NCBI GenBank assembly: GCA_029210175.1
Contig: JARGPL010000024.1
Span: forward strand, 1 to 64,000
DNA length: 64,000 nt
Direction: 5' to 3'
Source: Minwuia sp.
GTDB lineage: Bacteria > Pseudomonadota > Alphaproteobacteria > Minwuiales > Minwuiaceae
Made by a program: the position numbers and the translations under genes. Shown here piece by piece: positions 53,306-64,000 of the stretch. The notes below the pieces were generated by a model that made no database searches, was not told the origin of the DNA, and saw only the letters and a list, made by a program, of their open reading frames with translations. How positions within the stretch are numbered: the first letter of the stretch is position 1; each line of letters starts with the position of its first letter.

Positions 53306-53505
53306 GCGGTCCCTCTCAAAATTTTTTTCGCAATCTGCCACATCGGTGCCAAACATCGGCCGATCATGCGGATCACAAGCAAGTATGACTCCAGTCCGGG
53401 GCGCAAGATGGCGACGACTGGTTAAGAAAGCCTTCCCGTGTCTGAAGCTCGACCGCCAGTCGGTGTCGGTCACAGGCCCGATTTGAAGTCGGCTGTGGTC
53501 GCGGG

Positions 53506-53533
53506 TTGTGGTCGCGGGGTCCATCCCTATAAT
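53506..53533 (+). promoter_or_regulatory. Sigma-70 promoter of purEK
   Basis: The -35 box TTGTGG (53506-53511) and the -10 box TATAAT (53528-53533) have a 16-bp spacer. Transcription would begin near 53540, a short leader before the purE ATG at 53574. Confidence 0.6.
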
Positions 53534-53573
53534 CCGCGGCCTGTTTTTCAGGGTGACGTCCAGGGACCAGCCA

Positions 53574-54071
53574 ATGCCAGATACGACAATGCCTGCACAG
53601 GTCGGAATCATCATGGGGAGCCAGTCCGACTGGGAAACCATGCGTGAGGCCGTCGCGGTGCTGGAGGAACTGGGCGTTGCGCATGAAGTGCGCATCGTGT
53701 CCGCCCATCGCACGCCCGACCGCATGGTCAGCTATGCCACGACTGCCGCGGACCGTGGTCTGCAGGTCATTGTCGCCGGTGCCGGCGGCGCGGCTCACCT
53801 GCCCGGCATGGTGGCGGCCATGACGATCCTGCCGGTGCTCGGCGTGCCGGTGGAGAGCAAGGCCTTGAGCGGCATGGACAGCCTGCTGTCGATTGTTCAG
53901 ATGCCCGGGGGTGTCCCTGTCGGCACGCTGGCGATCGGCAAGCCTGGTGCGCGCAACGCGGGCCTGATGGCGGCATCGATCATCGCATTGCAGGACCGGG
54001 CCCTGTCACAACGGCTGGCGGCCTGGCGCGCGGCCCGGACCGAATCCGTGGCTGAAGAGCCACAGCGGTGA
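53574..54071 (+). CDS. purE: 5-(carboxyamino)imidazole ribonucleotide mutase
   Basis: A 165-residue class I PurE, which turns N5-CAIR into CAIR in purine synthesis. Motifs are [34 protein letters not shown] and [20 protein letters not shown], then [32 protein letters not shown]. The active-site His is in SAHRTP. The start at 53574 has AGGGA upstream; the ATG at 53589 is possible. It overlaps purK by 4 bp (GTGA). Confidence 0.95.
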   Translation: MPDTTMPAQVGIIMGSQSDWETMREAVAVLEELGVAHEVRIVSAHRTPDRMVSYATTAADRGLQVIVAGAGGAAHLPGMVAAMTILPVLGVPVESKALSGMDSLLSIVQMPGGVPVGTLAIGKPGARNAGLMAASIIALQDRALSQRLAAWRAARTESVAEEPQR

Positions 54072-55195
54072 CGGCGGATCCGGCCACACCGGACGCCATG
54101 CCCCCCGGATCGACGCTTGGCGTGCTGGGCACCGGCCAGCTGGGGCGCATGCTGGCGCTGGCTGCGGCGCGGCTGGGCTATCGGGTGCATGTCTACGGGC
54201 CGGAGGCGGACTCGCCTGCGGCGCAGGTTTCCGACGCGGCCACAGTCGCGGGCTGGGACGATCTGGATGCCCTGGACCGGTTCGCTGCCAGCGTCGATGC
54301 CGTGACCCTGGAATTCGAGAATGTGCCTGTCGCCGCCGTTGAGCGGCTGGCCGCGCGGGTGCCGGTACGGCCCGGGGCGCGGGTTCTGGCTGTGGCGCAG
54401 GATCGGCTGGCGGAAAAGCGGACGGCACAGGATGCCGGTGTGCCTGTCGCCCCGTTTGCGGAGGTCAATGACAGCGCCGACCTCGCCCGCGCCGTGGCCG
54501 GCATCGGTGTGCCTGCCGTGCTCAAGACCCGACGGGAAGGTTATGACGGCAAGGGGCAGCGGATCATCCGCGATCCGGCCCGGGCCGCCGACGCCTTCGC
54601 CGAACTGGGCAGCAAGCCTGCGATCCTCGAAACCTTCGTACCGTTCGTTGCCGAGGTGTCGGTCATTGCCGCCCGGGGCACCGACGGAACCCTGCTGACC
54701 TGGCCGGTGGTGGAAAACCGCCACCGGGATCACATCCTTGACCTGACCGTCGCACCCGCGGCGCAGCCGACATCCGTCACCGAAGCAGCAACCGCCGCCG
54801 CCCGCACCCTGGCGGAGGGCCTGGATCTGGTGGGGCTGCTGGCAGTGGAGTTCTTTGTCACGGTGGACGGCGGCATCCTGTTCAACGAGATGGCTCCGCG
54901 ACCGCACAATTCCGGTCACTGGACGATGGAGGCCTGTCGCGTCAGCCAGTTCGAGCAGCAGGCGCGCGCGGCCCTGGGGCTGCCGCTCGGGTCGACCGCG
55001 CCGCACCACAGGGCCGTGATGCGCAATCTGATCGGTGCGGACAGCGATGCCTGGGCGGCGCTGCTGGCCGGGCCGGGCAGCCTGCACCTCTATGGCAAGG
55101 CCGAAAGCCGCGCGGGCCGCAAGATGGGGCATGTGACCAGGCTCTATTCGCTGGACGCGGCAACATGGCCACCGGACGGCAGTGATCTGCCCTGA
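54068..55195 (+). CDS. purK: 5-(carboxyamino)imidazole ribonucleotide synthase
   Basis: A 375-residue ATP-grasp enzyme that makes N5-CAIR from AIR, bicarbonate and ATP. Motifs are [65 protein letters not shown] and [33 protein letters not shown]. The GTG start overlaps the purE stop (GTGA), giving coupled translation. purEK form one operon. Confidence 0.95.
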   Translation: MTADPATPDAMPPGSTLGVLGTGQLGRMLALAAARLGYRVHVYGPEADSPAAQVSDAATVAGWDDLDALDRFAASVDAVTLEFENVPVAAVERLAARVPVRPGARVLAVAQDRLAEKRTAQDAGVPVAPFAEVNDSADLARAVAGIGVPAVLKTRREGYDGKGQRIIRDPARAADAFAELGSKPAILETFVPFVAEVSVIAARGTDGTLLTWPVVENRHRDHILDLTVAPAAQPTSVTEAATAAARTLAEGLDLVGLLAVEFFVTVDGGILFNEMAPRPHNSGHWTMEACRVSQFEQQARAALGLPLGSTAPHHRAVMRNLIGADSDAWAALLAGPGSLHLYGKAESRAGRKMGHVTRLYSLDAATWPPDGSDLP

Positions 55196-55208
55196 TGACT
55201 TCCATTGC

Positions 55209-55237
55209 TTGACGCGCCCCGGACGCTTCTCTATAAG
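55209..55237 (+). promoter_or_regulatory. Sigma-70 promoter of rpsT
   Basis: TTGACG (55209-55214) and TATAAG (55232-55237) are separated by exactly 17 bp, an almost ideal promoter. The start would be near 55244, about 40 nt before the rpsT ATG. Confidence 0.75.
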
Positions 55238-55281
55238 CCCGGCCTTCAGAACACCCTATTCAATGCACGGAATTCACAGGC

Positions 55282-55551
55282 ATGGCCAATATCAAGTCAG
55301 CGCTGAAGCGCATCCGCCAGGATGTAAAGCGCACTGAACGCAACAAGGCACGGCGCAGCCGCATGCGGTCCCAGGTGAAGCAGGTCGAGGTCGCACTCGC
55401 TGCCGGTGACGCCGAGAACGCGCGTGCTGCCATGCTGGCAGCGCAGAAGGAACTTGATCGCGCGGCGAGCAAGGGCCTGATCAAGCGCAACAATGCATCC
55501 CGCAAGGTCTCGCGTCTGAATGCCCGCGTGAAGGCTCTGGTCGCAGCCTGA
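55282..55551 (+). CDS. rpsT: 30S ribosomal protein S20
   Basis: An 89-residue basic protein binding the 5' and 3' minor domains of 16S rRNA. The start [29 protein letters not shown] and the helical repeats ending [20 protein letters not shown]-like ([16 protein letters not shown]) are typical. A strong promoter precedes it and a terminator follows. rpsT next to dnaA is a common alphaproteobacterial order. Confidence 0.97.
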   Translation: MANIKSALKRIRQDVKRTERNKARRSRMRSQVKQVEVALAAGDAENARAAMLAAQKELDRAASKGLIKRNNASRKVSRLNARVKALVAA

Positions 55552-55621
55552 CCGGGATGCAGCAGATCTGACCCTGCCCCCTGATGCGGTCGTGGGCGGG
55601 TCACTGAAATACAACCAAAAA

Positions 55622-55654
55622 GGGCGCTGTCACCAACTGGTCACAGCGCCTTTG
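55622..55654 (+). terminator. Rho-independent terminator after rpsT
   Basis: GGGCGCTGT pairs with ACAGCGCC around the loop CACCAACTGGTC, and TTTGTTGT follows. Confidence 0.85.
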
Positions 55655-55712
55655 TTGTGTCTGTCACAGACCGTTCCGGGGCAGAAAAAAAACTGTCATT
55701 TATGATTTGGTG

Positions 55713-55788
55713 GATTCCCGTTTGATTCCGCTGTCTTGGCTCAGGCGCCTCGCAGATCGGTCCACCGATTCGGTCAATTACCCGATTC
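55713..55788. promoter_or_regulatory. Cluster of four GANTC sites upstream of dnaA
   Basis: GATTC occurs at 55713, 55724, 55767 and 55784. GANTC is the target of the alphaproteobacterial cell-cycle methylase CcrM, and methylation state is known to affect dnaA transcription in Caulobacter. Regulation here is inferred, not shown. Confidence 0.5.
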
Positions 55789-56030
55789 GTTCCGCTTGCA
55801 CACTGCCCCCAGAACGATCTATGTTCTGTCGCGTTGACCGGGCGACGGTTGTCCAAGAAAAAGCGTGCGAAATGACAAACAAGAATGCACGGCTTTTGGG
55901 CTAACCTGACTGGTTTGACGCTAATTGTAGCCTGTTGTGATGAGTTATCACGCGTATGTTGTTGAAATATGCGCGACGGGAAAGTCTTGTTCTTTCCTGT
56001 TTCAGGGAATTGGTTTTGGGGGAGGCTGCT

Positions 56031-57569
56031 TTGGGGGACGGGGATTTGCCAGGCACGCCACAGTCGGACAAGGCGATCAGCGACGACAGTCAGGCGGCCC
56101 TCGATCTTCTCTGGCTCGGCGTGTCCCAGCGTGCTGCCCTGACCATCGGGGAGGCGTCCTACAACAGCTGGTTGCGTCCGTTGCGTCCTGTCGCGTTACA
56201 TGACACGCACGTTGTCCTGCTGGCACCCACGGCTTTCCTGAGGGACTGGATATCCAGCAAGTACCGGGCGGTTCTTGAGCGGGAGTTCCGCGTGGACATC
56301 CCGCACCTGCGCGAAGTGGTGATCGAGGTCGGGCTCGATGCCCGGCTGGAGGCGATGACCAGCGACCGCAAGGCGGTGCAGCGTGCCGCTGACAGGCCCG
56401 GCTCCGCTGACAGGCCCGGCTCCGCCGATGTGGCGTGCCGTGATGCTTCGGGTCTGGATGCCGGAACCCCGATGGCCGCGCCGGCGATCATCTCACCCGC
56501 CGATGCGGCCCCCGGGGGCAACGGCAGTGACACCGGTCAGGCCCGGGCCAATGTGCTCGACCGGAACCTCACGTTCGACAATTTCGTGGTCGGCAAACCC
56601 AACGAACTGGCCTATGCCGCCGCCCGTCGCGTCGCCGATGCCGAAGGTGTCGCATTCAACCCGCTGTTCCTCTACGCCGGGGTCGGCCTTGGCAAGACCC
56701 ATCTGATGCATGCGATCGCCTGGCACATCCGGCAGCTGCGACCGGAGCGGAAGGTGCTCTACGTCACTGCCGAGATGTTCATGTATCATTTCATCAAGGC
56801 GGTCCGGTTTCGCGACACGGTGTCGTTCAAGGACCGTTTCCGGTCGGTTGACGTGCTGATGATCGATGACCTGCAGTTCATTTCCGGCAAGGAATCGACG
56901 CAGGAGGAATTCTTCCACACCTTCAACGAACTGATTGACCGCAATCACCAGATCGTGGTGTCGGCTGATCGCTCCCCGTCCGATCTCGAGGGGATGGAGG
57001 AGCGGGTCCGTTCGCGTCTGGCCTGGGGTCTGGTGGCCGACATTCACCCGACCGACTTCGAGCTGCGGGTCGGCATTCTGGAACAGAAACTGGTGTCGCA
57101 GCCCGAGGTGAAGGTGCCGCGCGAAGTGGTGGAGTTCCTGGCCCATCGCATCACGTCCAACGTCCGCGAGCTGGAAGGCGCCATGCGCCGCGTCATCGCC
57201 TATCACGCCCTGATGGGCCGCGCGATCTCCCTCGACATGGTGCAGGAAGTGCTGGCCGACGTGCTGCGCGCCCATGCCCGCAAGGTGTCGATCGACGATA
57301 TCCAGCGCAAGGTCGCCGAACACTACAACATCCGCATGGCGGAAATGTCGTCGGCCCGCCGCGCCCGCGCCGTTGCCCGGCCCCGCCAGGTGGCCATGTT
57401 CCTCGCCAAGCGCCTGACCAGCCGCAGCCTGCCCGAGATCGGGCGCAAGTTCGGCAATCGTGACCACACGACCGTGCTGCACGGGGTGCGCCGGATCGAG
57501 GAACTGATCCAGTCCGACATGACACTGGCCGAAGACGTGCGCCTGCTGGAAGCGGCCCTGTCCAACTGA
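56031..57569 (+). CDS. dnaA: Chromosomal replication initiator DnaA
   Basis: A 512-residue AAA+ initiator. Domain I (about residues 12-90) has LGVSQRAALTIGEASYNSWLRPL. A low-complexity linker (domain II) includes repeated DRPGSA (about 120-131). Domain III has NLTFDNFVVGKPNELAYAAARRV, Walker A GVGLGKTHLM (about 218-227) and Walker B DVLMIDDLQF (about 274-283). Domain IV has the signature RDHTTVLHGVRRI. The TTG at 56031 was chosen because GGGGGAGG lies 5 bp before it; the longer ORF start has no such site. It binds origin DNA and is countered by HdaA. Confidence 0.94.
   Translation: MGDGDLPGTPQSDKAISDDSQAALDLLWLGVSQRAALTIGEASYNSWLRPLRPVALHDTHVVLLAPTAFLRDWISSKYRAVLEREFRVDIPHLREVVIEVGLDARLEAMTSDRKAVQRAADRPGSADRPGSADVACRDASGLDAGTPMAAPAIISPADAAPGGNGSDTGQARANVLDRNLTFDNFVVGKPNELAYAAARRVADAEGVAFNPLFLYAGVGLGKTHLMHAIAWHIRQLRPERKVLYVTAEMFMYHFIKAVRFRDTVSFKDRFRSVDVLMIDDLQFISGKESTQEEFFHTFNELIDRNHQIVVSADRSPSDLEGMEERVRSRLAWGLVADIHPTDFELRVGILEQKLVSQPEVKVPREVVEFLAHRITSNVRELEGAMRRVIAYHALMGRAISLDMVQEVLADVLRAHARKVSIDDIQRKVAEHYNIRMAEMSSARRARAVARPRQVAMFLAKRLTSRSLPEIGRKFGNRDHTTVLHGVRRIEELIQSDMTLAEDVRLLEAALSN
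56388..56423. repeat. 18-bp in-frame duplication in the dnaA linker
   Basis: GCTGACAGGCCCGGCTCC occurs twice in tandem (56388-56405 and 56406-56423), adding one ADRPGS block to DnaA domain II, a length-tolerant linker. Confidence 0.93.
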
Positions 57570-57626
57570 CGGCAGGCCGGTGCCGTCAACTGTGGCCGGG
57601 ACCTGTCCGCGCCTGCCGGTTTCACT

Positions 57627-57716
57627 GGCGAATCCGGATTCGCCCGTGCTATAGGGAGTCTCTTGCCCAAGGTCCAAGTCGGGCAAGATTCCTGGCAACG
57701 ACACCTGGCAAGAATC
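57627..57716. promoter_or_regulatory. dnaN promoter region: 18-bp palindrome and five GANTC sites
   Basis: GGCGAATCCGGATTCGCC (57627-57644) is perfectly palindromic and contains two GANTC sites (57630, 57637). Others are GAGTC (57656), GATTC (57687) and GAATC (57712). A -10-like TATAGG lies at 57650-57655. No clear -35 is seen, as is usual for promoters driven with the help of GcrA at methylated GANTC sites. The arrangement suggests cell-cycle control of dnaN. Confidence 0.5.
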
Positions 57717-57720
57717 CACG

Positions 57721-58833
57721 ATGAAACTTACCATTGAACGTACCGCGCTGCTGGTCTCCCTCAACCATGTGCAGAGCGTGGTCGAGCGCCGCAACACGAT
57801 CCCCATTCTCAGCCATGTGCAGATCGAGGCGACCGCCGATGGCGTGCGCTTCCGCGCCACGGATCTGGAGCTTGCCGTGGTGGAGAACTGTGCCGCCATG
57901 GTGGAAACGCCGGGCATGGCGACCGCCCCTGCGCATACGCTCTATGACATCGTGCGCAAGCTGCCCGACGGTTCCGACATCCAGATGAGCCTGGATGTGG
58001 AGCGGCGGCGGCTGAACCTGCAGGCGGGCCGGTCCCGCTTTGCGCTGGCGTGCCTGCCGAATGAGGATTTCCCGACCATCGAGGATGATGAGCTGCCGCA
58101 CCGGTTCAATCTGCCGGTGGCGACGGCGCGGACCCTGCTGGAGCGGACCAAGTTCGCGATCTCGACGGAAGAAACCCGCTATTACCTGAACGGCATCTAT
58201 GTGCATGCCACGGAAGATGGCGGGCATGTCCGCGCCGTGGCGACGGACGGCCATCGCCTGGCCCGGTTCGAGATGGAGGCCCCGGCCGGTGCGGAAGCCC
58301 TGCCCGGCGTCATCATTCCGCGCAAGGCGGTGAACGAGATTCACAAGTTGCTGGGTGATGCCGGTGGCGAGATGGAAGTTTCGGTTGGGGAAACCCGCAT
58401 CCGGTTCAGTATCGGTGACACGGTGCTGACGTCCAAGCTGATCGACGGCACCTTCCCCGACTATGAACGCGTCATTCCGTCGGGCAATGACAAGCGCATG
58501 GATGTGGATGCAAAGGTGTTCCTGTCGGCGGTGGACCGGGTGTCCACCATCTCCACCGAGAAATCCCGCGCGGTGAAGATGGCGCTGCAGAACGAGCGGA
58601 TGACCCTTTCGGCGAACAGCCCCGACGCGGGCAGCGCCTCGGAAGAGGTCATTGTCAGCTATGAATCCGACGACATGGAGATCGGTTTCAACTCCAAGTA
58701 CCTGATGGATGTTGCCAGCCAGATCGATGGCGAGACCGCCATCTTCGAACTGGCGGATGCCAACTCACCGACCCTGATCCGGGATGCGGATGACGCGTCG
58801 GCGCTCTATGTGCTGATGCCCATGCGGGTCTGA
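57721..58833 (+). CDS. dnaN: DNA polymerase III beta subunit (sliding clamp)
   Basis: A 370-residue clamp subunit that tethers polymerase to DNA as a ring dimer. It opens MKLTIERTALLVSLNHVQSVVERRNTIPILSHVQI, with ATDLELAVVENCAA, FPTIEDDELPHRF, YYLNGIYVHATEDG, RAVATDGHRLARFE and the final LYVLMPMRV, the usual clamp end. It is the third gene of rpsT-dnaA-dnaN-recF-gyrB and starts 151 bp after dnaA, so it may have its own promoter. Confidence 0.96.
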   Translation: MKLTIERTALLVSLNHVQSVVERRNTIPILSHVQIEATADGVRFRATDLELAVVENCAAMVETPGMATAPAHTLYDIVRKLPDGSDIQMSLDVERRRLNLQAGRSRFALACLPNEDFPTIEDDELPHRFNLPVATARTLLERTKFAISTEETRYYLNGIYVHATEDGGHVRAVATDGHRLARFEMEAPAGAEALPGVIIPRKAVNEIHKLLGDAGGEMEVSVGETRIRFSIGDTVLTSKLIDGTFPDYERVIPSGNDKRMDVDAKVFLSAVDRVSTISTEKSRAVKMALQNERMTLSANSPDAGSASEEVIVSYESDDMEIGFNSKYLMDVASQIDGETAIFELADANSPTLIRDADDASALYVLMPMRV

Positions 58834-58841
58834 CGCGGGCG

Positions 58842-60002
58842 GTGGTGGCAACGGCAACCAAAGACACGGCAATAATTGACCCTGTCACCCGTGGTGCCGG
58901 GGTCCGGCGTCTGATGGTGACGGACTTTCGCTCCTACACCTCGGCGGTGCTGGAATCCGATGTCGGTCCCATCGTGCTGACGGGTCCGAACGGTGCGGGC
59001 AAGACCAACCTGCTGGAAGCCGTGTCGATGCTGTCCCCGGGCCGTGGCCTGCGCCGCGCGACGCTCTCGGCGATGGTGCGCAATGGCGCCACCCGGTGGG
59101 CCATCGCGGCGGAAGCTGAAACAACCGAAGGGGCCTGCGCCATCGGCACGGGCCTGAACACCGACAATGGCATGGAACGGCGTGTGGCGCGGATCGATGG
59201 TGAAACGGTTGGTCCTGCAGCGCTTGGCGGGCTGCTGCCGGTGTCCTGGCTGACGCCGCAGATGGACCGACTGTTCCTGGATGGCGCCTCCGCCCGGCGC
59301 AGGTTCGTGGACCGGCTGATCTTTGGCTTCGACCCTGGTCATGCAACCCGCTCGAACGCCTACGAGAAGGCCATGCGTGAACGGCTGCGGCTGTTGAAGG
59401 ACGGGCGCATGGACACCGCCTGGCTGAGCGCGCTGGAGGCGCAGATGGCGGAGCATGGCGTCGCCATTGCTGCCGCGCGCCGGGCCTGGTCGTTGCGGAT
59501 CGGCGGTGCCTTGCGGCAGATGACCGGCGCGTTCCCGGCGGCCGAGATAGCGCTGCAGGGGCTGGCGGAAGAGGCGCTGGCCACACAGCCGGCGGTGCAG
59601 GTGGAAGAGGACCTGGCAACGCGATGGCGCGATGGCCGGGGCCTGGACCGCCATGCAGGCCGGACCGCGGCCGGACCGCATCGCAGTGACCTGCTGGTGC
59701 GGCACGTGGCCAAGGACATTCCGGCGGAGCAATGCTCCACAGGGGAACAGAAGGCGCTGCTGATCTCGCTGATCCTGGCGGATGCACGGATGCAGCTGGC
59801 GGAGCGGGGCGTGGTGCCGATCCTGCTGCTGGATGAAGTGGCGGCACACCTGGACAGCGCGCGGCGCAGCGCCCTGTTCGACGAGATTTCAGAGCTGGGC
59901 GGACAGGCCTGGCTGACCGGTACCGACCGGCAACTGTTCGCGACCTTCGGGACGCGGGCACAATATTTCGGGATCGACGGCTCGCTGGTGACGCCGGGGT
60001 AA
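58842..60002 (+). CDS. recF: DNA replication and repair protein RecF
   Basis: A 386-residue SMC-like ATPase for loading RecA at gaps. Walker A is LTGPNGAGKTNLLEAVSMLSPGRGLR. The signature HRSDLLVRH and CSTGEQKALLISLILADA precede Walker B ILLLDEVAAHLD. The start is GTG at 58842 (a second GTG follows), 8 bp after dnaN, so they are co-transcribed. Confidence 0.94.
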   Translation: MVATATKDTAIIDPVTRGAGVRRLMVTDFRSYTSAVLESDVGPIVLTGPNGAGKTNLLEAVSMLSPGRGLRRATLSAMVRNGATRWAIAAEAETTEGACAIGTGLNTDNGMERRVARIDGETVGPAALGGLLPVSWLTPQMDRLFLDGASARRRFVDRLIFGFDPGHATRSNAYEKAMRERLRLLKDGRMDTAWLSALEAQMAEHGVAIAAARRAWSLRIGGALRQMTGAFPAAEIALQGLAEEALATQPAVQVEEDLATRWRDGRGLDRHAGRTAAGPHRSDLLVRHVAKDIPAEQCSTGEQKALLISLILADARMQLAERGVVPILLLDEVAAHLDSARRSALFDEISELGGQAWLTGTDRQLFATFGTRAQYFGIDGSLVTPG

Positions 60003-60021
60003 TGCCCCGGGTGTCGGGCGG

Positions 60022-60045
60022 CAGGCCGGATGACAGGCCGGATGA
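60022..60045. repeat. 12-bp tandem repeat between recF and gyrB
   Basis: CAGGCCGGATGA occurs twice (60022-60033, 60034-60045), followed by CAGGAAAG, so it forms a sequence just before the gyrB ribosome-binding site. Confidence 0.9.
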
Positions 60046-62496
<2,451 letters not shown>

Positions 62497-62560
62497 TCGG
62501 TCGGGTGACGGAAGGGCCGGTGCAACCCTCAACTGTTGAACAGGCCCGGGGTCCGCGCCC

Positions 62561-64000
62561 ATGATTCGCCACATCCTGAAATGGGGCCTGCTGCTGGCGC
62601 TGGCGGCGACAGTCGTGGTTGCGGTGATCCTGTTGCACGACCTGCCTGCGCCGCATGAACCGGTCAGCAGCGGCACGGTCACCATTCTGGATCAGTCGGG
62701 CCGGGAGATCGCGATCTATGGTGGCCCCGGATCGCGGGCGATTCCGATCGAACGGCTGCCCCGGCATGTGCTGGATGCCGTCATCGCCACGGAGGACCGG
62801 CGGTTCTACAGCCATTTCGGCATTGATCCGATCGGCATTGTCCGGGCCGCCTTCATCAACCTGACATCAGGGCGGGTGGTGCAGGGGGGCAGTACCCTGA
62901 CGCAGCAACTGGCCAAGAATCTCTATCTCGGCCCGCAGCAGACCCTGAAACGCAAGGCGCAGGAGGCGGTGCTGGCGCTGGGGCTGGAAAGCCGCTTCAG
63001 CAAGGACGAAATCCTGGAGATGTATCTGAACCGGGTCTATTTCGGCGCCGGGACCTATGGCATCGAAGCGGCGTCGGAACGGTACTTCGCCAAGTCGGCG
63101 TCCGATCTGACCTTGCGCGAGGCGGCGCTGATCGCCGGATTGCTGAAGGCGCCCAGCCGCTATGACCCGACGCGAAACCCGCAAGGGGCGGCGGCACGGA
63201 TGCGTATTGTCGTCAACAACATGGTGGACGCCGGTCTGCTGGACCCGGGGCAGGCCAGGGCCGTGCTGGATGCACCCGCAATTCCGGTCGGTCGCCCGCG
63301 CGGGACCGTCATCCGCTATGCCACGGACCGCGCCCGCGATGAGGTTGCGGACCTGATCGGGACGCCGGACGGCGACATCCGGGTGCGTACCACCATCGAC
63401 GGCGCCATGCAGGATGCGGCTGGCCAGGCCCTGTCGGAAAGCCTGCGCCGCAATGGCAGCAAATCCCGTGTGGGCCAGGGCGCTGTGGTCATACTGGATA
63501 CCACCGGGGCCATTCGTGCCCTGGTCGGCGGCAAGGACTACGGTGAAAGCCAGTACAACCGCGCCATCCTCGCCCGGCGGCAGCCCGGATCGGCCTTCAA
63601 GCCATTCCTCTATCTGGCCGCCCTGGAAGCCGGTTTCACGCCAACCGACACGGTGCTGGACGAACCCATCGAGATCGATGGCTGGAAACCCGCCAATTTT
63701 GCCAACAGGTATCTTGGCCGCATCACCTTGACGGAGGCGCTGGCCCGGTCGGTCAACGCGGGCACTGTCTGGCTGGCGCGTGAAGTGGGGTGGGGCAAGG
63801 CCATCGAGATGGCGCACAGGCTGGGGATCAATGCCGACCTGCCCGACAACCCGTCCATCGTGCTGGGCACGACCGAGATCACGCCGCTGGCCATGGCCGG
63901 GGCTTTCGTGCCGCTGGCCAACGGCGGGCGCGCGGTGGTGCCACACCTGATCACCCGCATCGATGATGCTGACGGCGACGCCATCTGGCAGCGCCGTGGC
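62561..64000 (+). CDS. Penicillin-binding protein 1A-type, class A (3' end missing)
   Basis: The first 480 codons of a class A peptidoglycan synthase, cut by the window end. Residues about 8-27 are a membrane anchor (LKWGLLLALAATVVVAVILL). The glycosyltransferase (GT51) domain has VIATEDRRFYSHFGIDPIGIVRAA, GRVVQGGSTLTQQLAKNLYLG and RKAQEAVLALGLESRFSKDEILEMYLNRVYFGAGTYGIEAASERYF. The transpeptidase domain has the SxxK serine in QPGSAFKPFLYLAALE and SVNAGT as the second motif. The KTG box is beyond the window. Confidence 0.92.
   Translation, partial: MIRHILKWGLLLALAATVVVAVILLHDLPAPHEPVSSGTVTILDQSGREIAIYGGPGSRAIPIERLPRHVLDAVIATEDRRFYSHFGIDPIGIVRAAFINLTSGRVVQGGSTLTQQLAKNLYLGPQQTLKRKAQEAVLALGLESRFSKDEILEMYLNRVYFGAGTYGIEAASERYFAKSASDLTLREAALIAGLLKAPSRYDPTRNPQGAAARMRIVVNNMVDAGLLDPGQARAVLDAPAIPVGRPRGTVIRYATDRARDEVADLIGTPDGDIRVRTTIDGAMQDAAGQALSESLRRNGSKSRVGQGAVVILDTTGAIRALVGGKDYGESQYNRAILARRQPGSAFKPFLYLAALEAGFTPTDTVLDEPIEIDGWKPANFANRYLGRITLTEALARSVNAGTVWLAREVGWGKAIEMAHRLGINADLPDNPSIVLGTTEITPLAMAGAFVPLANGGRAVVPHLITRIDDADGDAIWQRRG

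Larger units (their letters stand above)
55552..56030. other. 479-bp region upstream of dnaA: terminator, GANTC cluster, likely promoter
   Basis: No gene is seen. It contains the rpsT terminator, four GATTC sites, a 6-bp dyad CAGAAC/GTTCTG (55810-55828), a possible -35 TTGACG (55915-55920) with a weak -10, and the dnaA ribosome-binding site. I saw no TTATCCACA-type DnaA box cluster, so the origin is not shown to be here. Confidence 0.6.

Noticed and set aside
55552-56030. Chromosome origin (oriC) in the rpsT-dnaA gap
   Set aside because: No cluster of TTATCCACA-like boxes or typical AT-rich unwinding region was seen. The AT-richer stretch is short, so an origin here is unproven.

Overview
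The window is GC-rich, gene-dense bacterial chromosome, almost all of it core metabolism. It fits an alphaproteobacterium, most likely a Rhodospirillales-type lineage. The signs are a fused CysN-CysC, an HdaA-type DnaA regulator beside a PerM-like permease, aerobic cobaltochelatase subunits CobS and CobT, the ethylmalonyl-CoA pathway genes ccr and ecm, 6S RNA just after zapA, rpsT beside dnaA, and clusters of GANTC (CcrM-type) sites before dnaA and dnaN. I saw no tRNA, rRNA, prophage, IS element or CRISPR array.

Layout. 1-9 kb: sulfate activation (cysD end, cysNC), a CMD-family and a DUF2147 protein, an hdaA/permease/DUF2066 operon, divergent purMN, and bolA. 9-14 kb: a J-domain protein, cobS-cobT, a 5'-truncated AraC gene and an Mpo1-like gene. 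14-20 kb: a MerR regulator with a 16-bp palindromic operator, followed by a beta-oxidation set (thiolase, HADH/ECH, acyl-CoA dehydrogenase). 20-22 kb: mtnA with a class II aldolase, probably a DHAP-shunt pair. 22-26 kb: a YHS protein and a bufferin operon (bufA, bufB, bufC, DoxX). 26-34 kb: acyl-CoA dehydrogenase, divergent ccr and ecm, a CoA-transferase/hydratase pair, an FMN reductase and a MAPEG protein. 34-40 kb: tkt-gap-pgk-fba operon. 40-44 kb: a coiled-coil protein, zapA, 6S RNA, purD, GDPD and RidA. 44-53 kb: a BMP lipoprotein-like receptor, quinone reductase, CcdA, esterase, cold-shock protein, a DUF3445/YciB/MoCF operon, a hydrolase and a diguanylate cyclase. 53-64 kb: purEK, rpsT, dnaA, dnaN, recF, gyrB and the start of a class A penicillin-binding protein.

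How parts connect. Acyl-CoA oxidation yields acetyl- and crotonyl-CoA. Ccr and Ecm can assimilate these, and Ecm needs the cobalamin whose cobalt insertion uses CobST. Purine synthesis genes are scattered (purMN, purD, purEK). DnaA and its likely inactivator HdaA are both present.

The least ordinary feature is structural. At least eleven places carry short, mutually unrelated direct repeats (10-22 bp, 2-5 copies), most of them at gene ends, in spacers or in linker and signal-peptide codons. Several alter protein tails or stop codons. There are also two large hairpins of one family in opposite orientations, two families of other dispersed intergenic repeats, and several strong palindromic operator candidates. 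I found no clearly new multigene system. The best leads are the repeat expansions, the ccr-ecm operator, the GANTC clusters and the bufferin operon.
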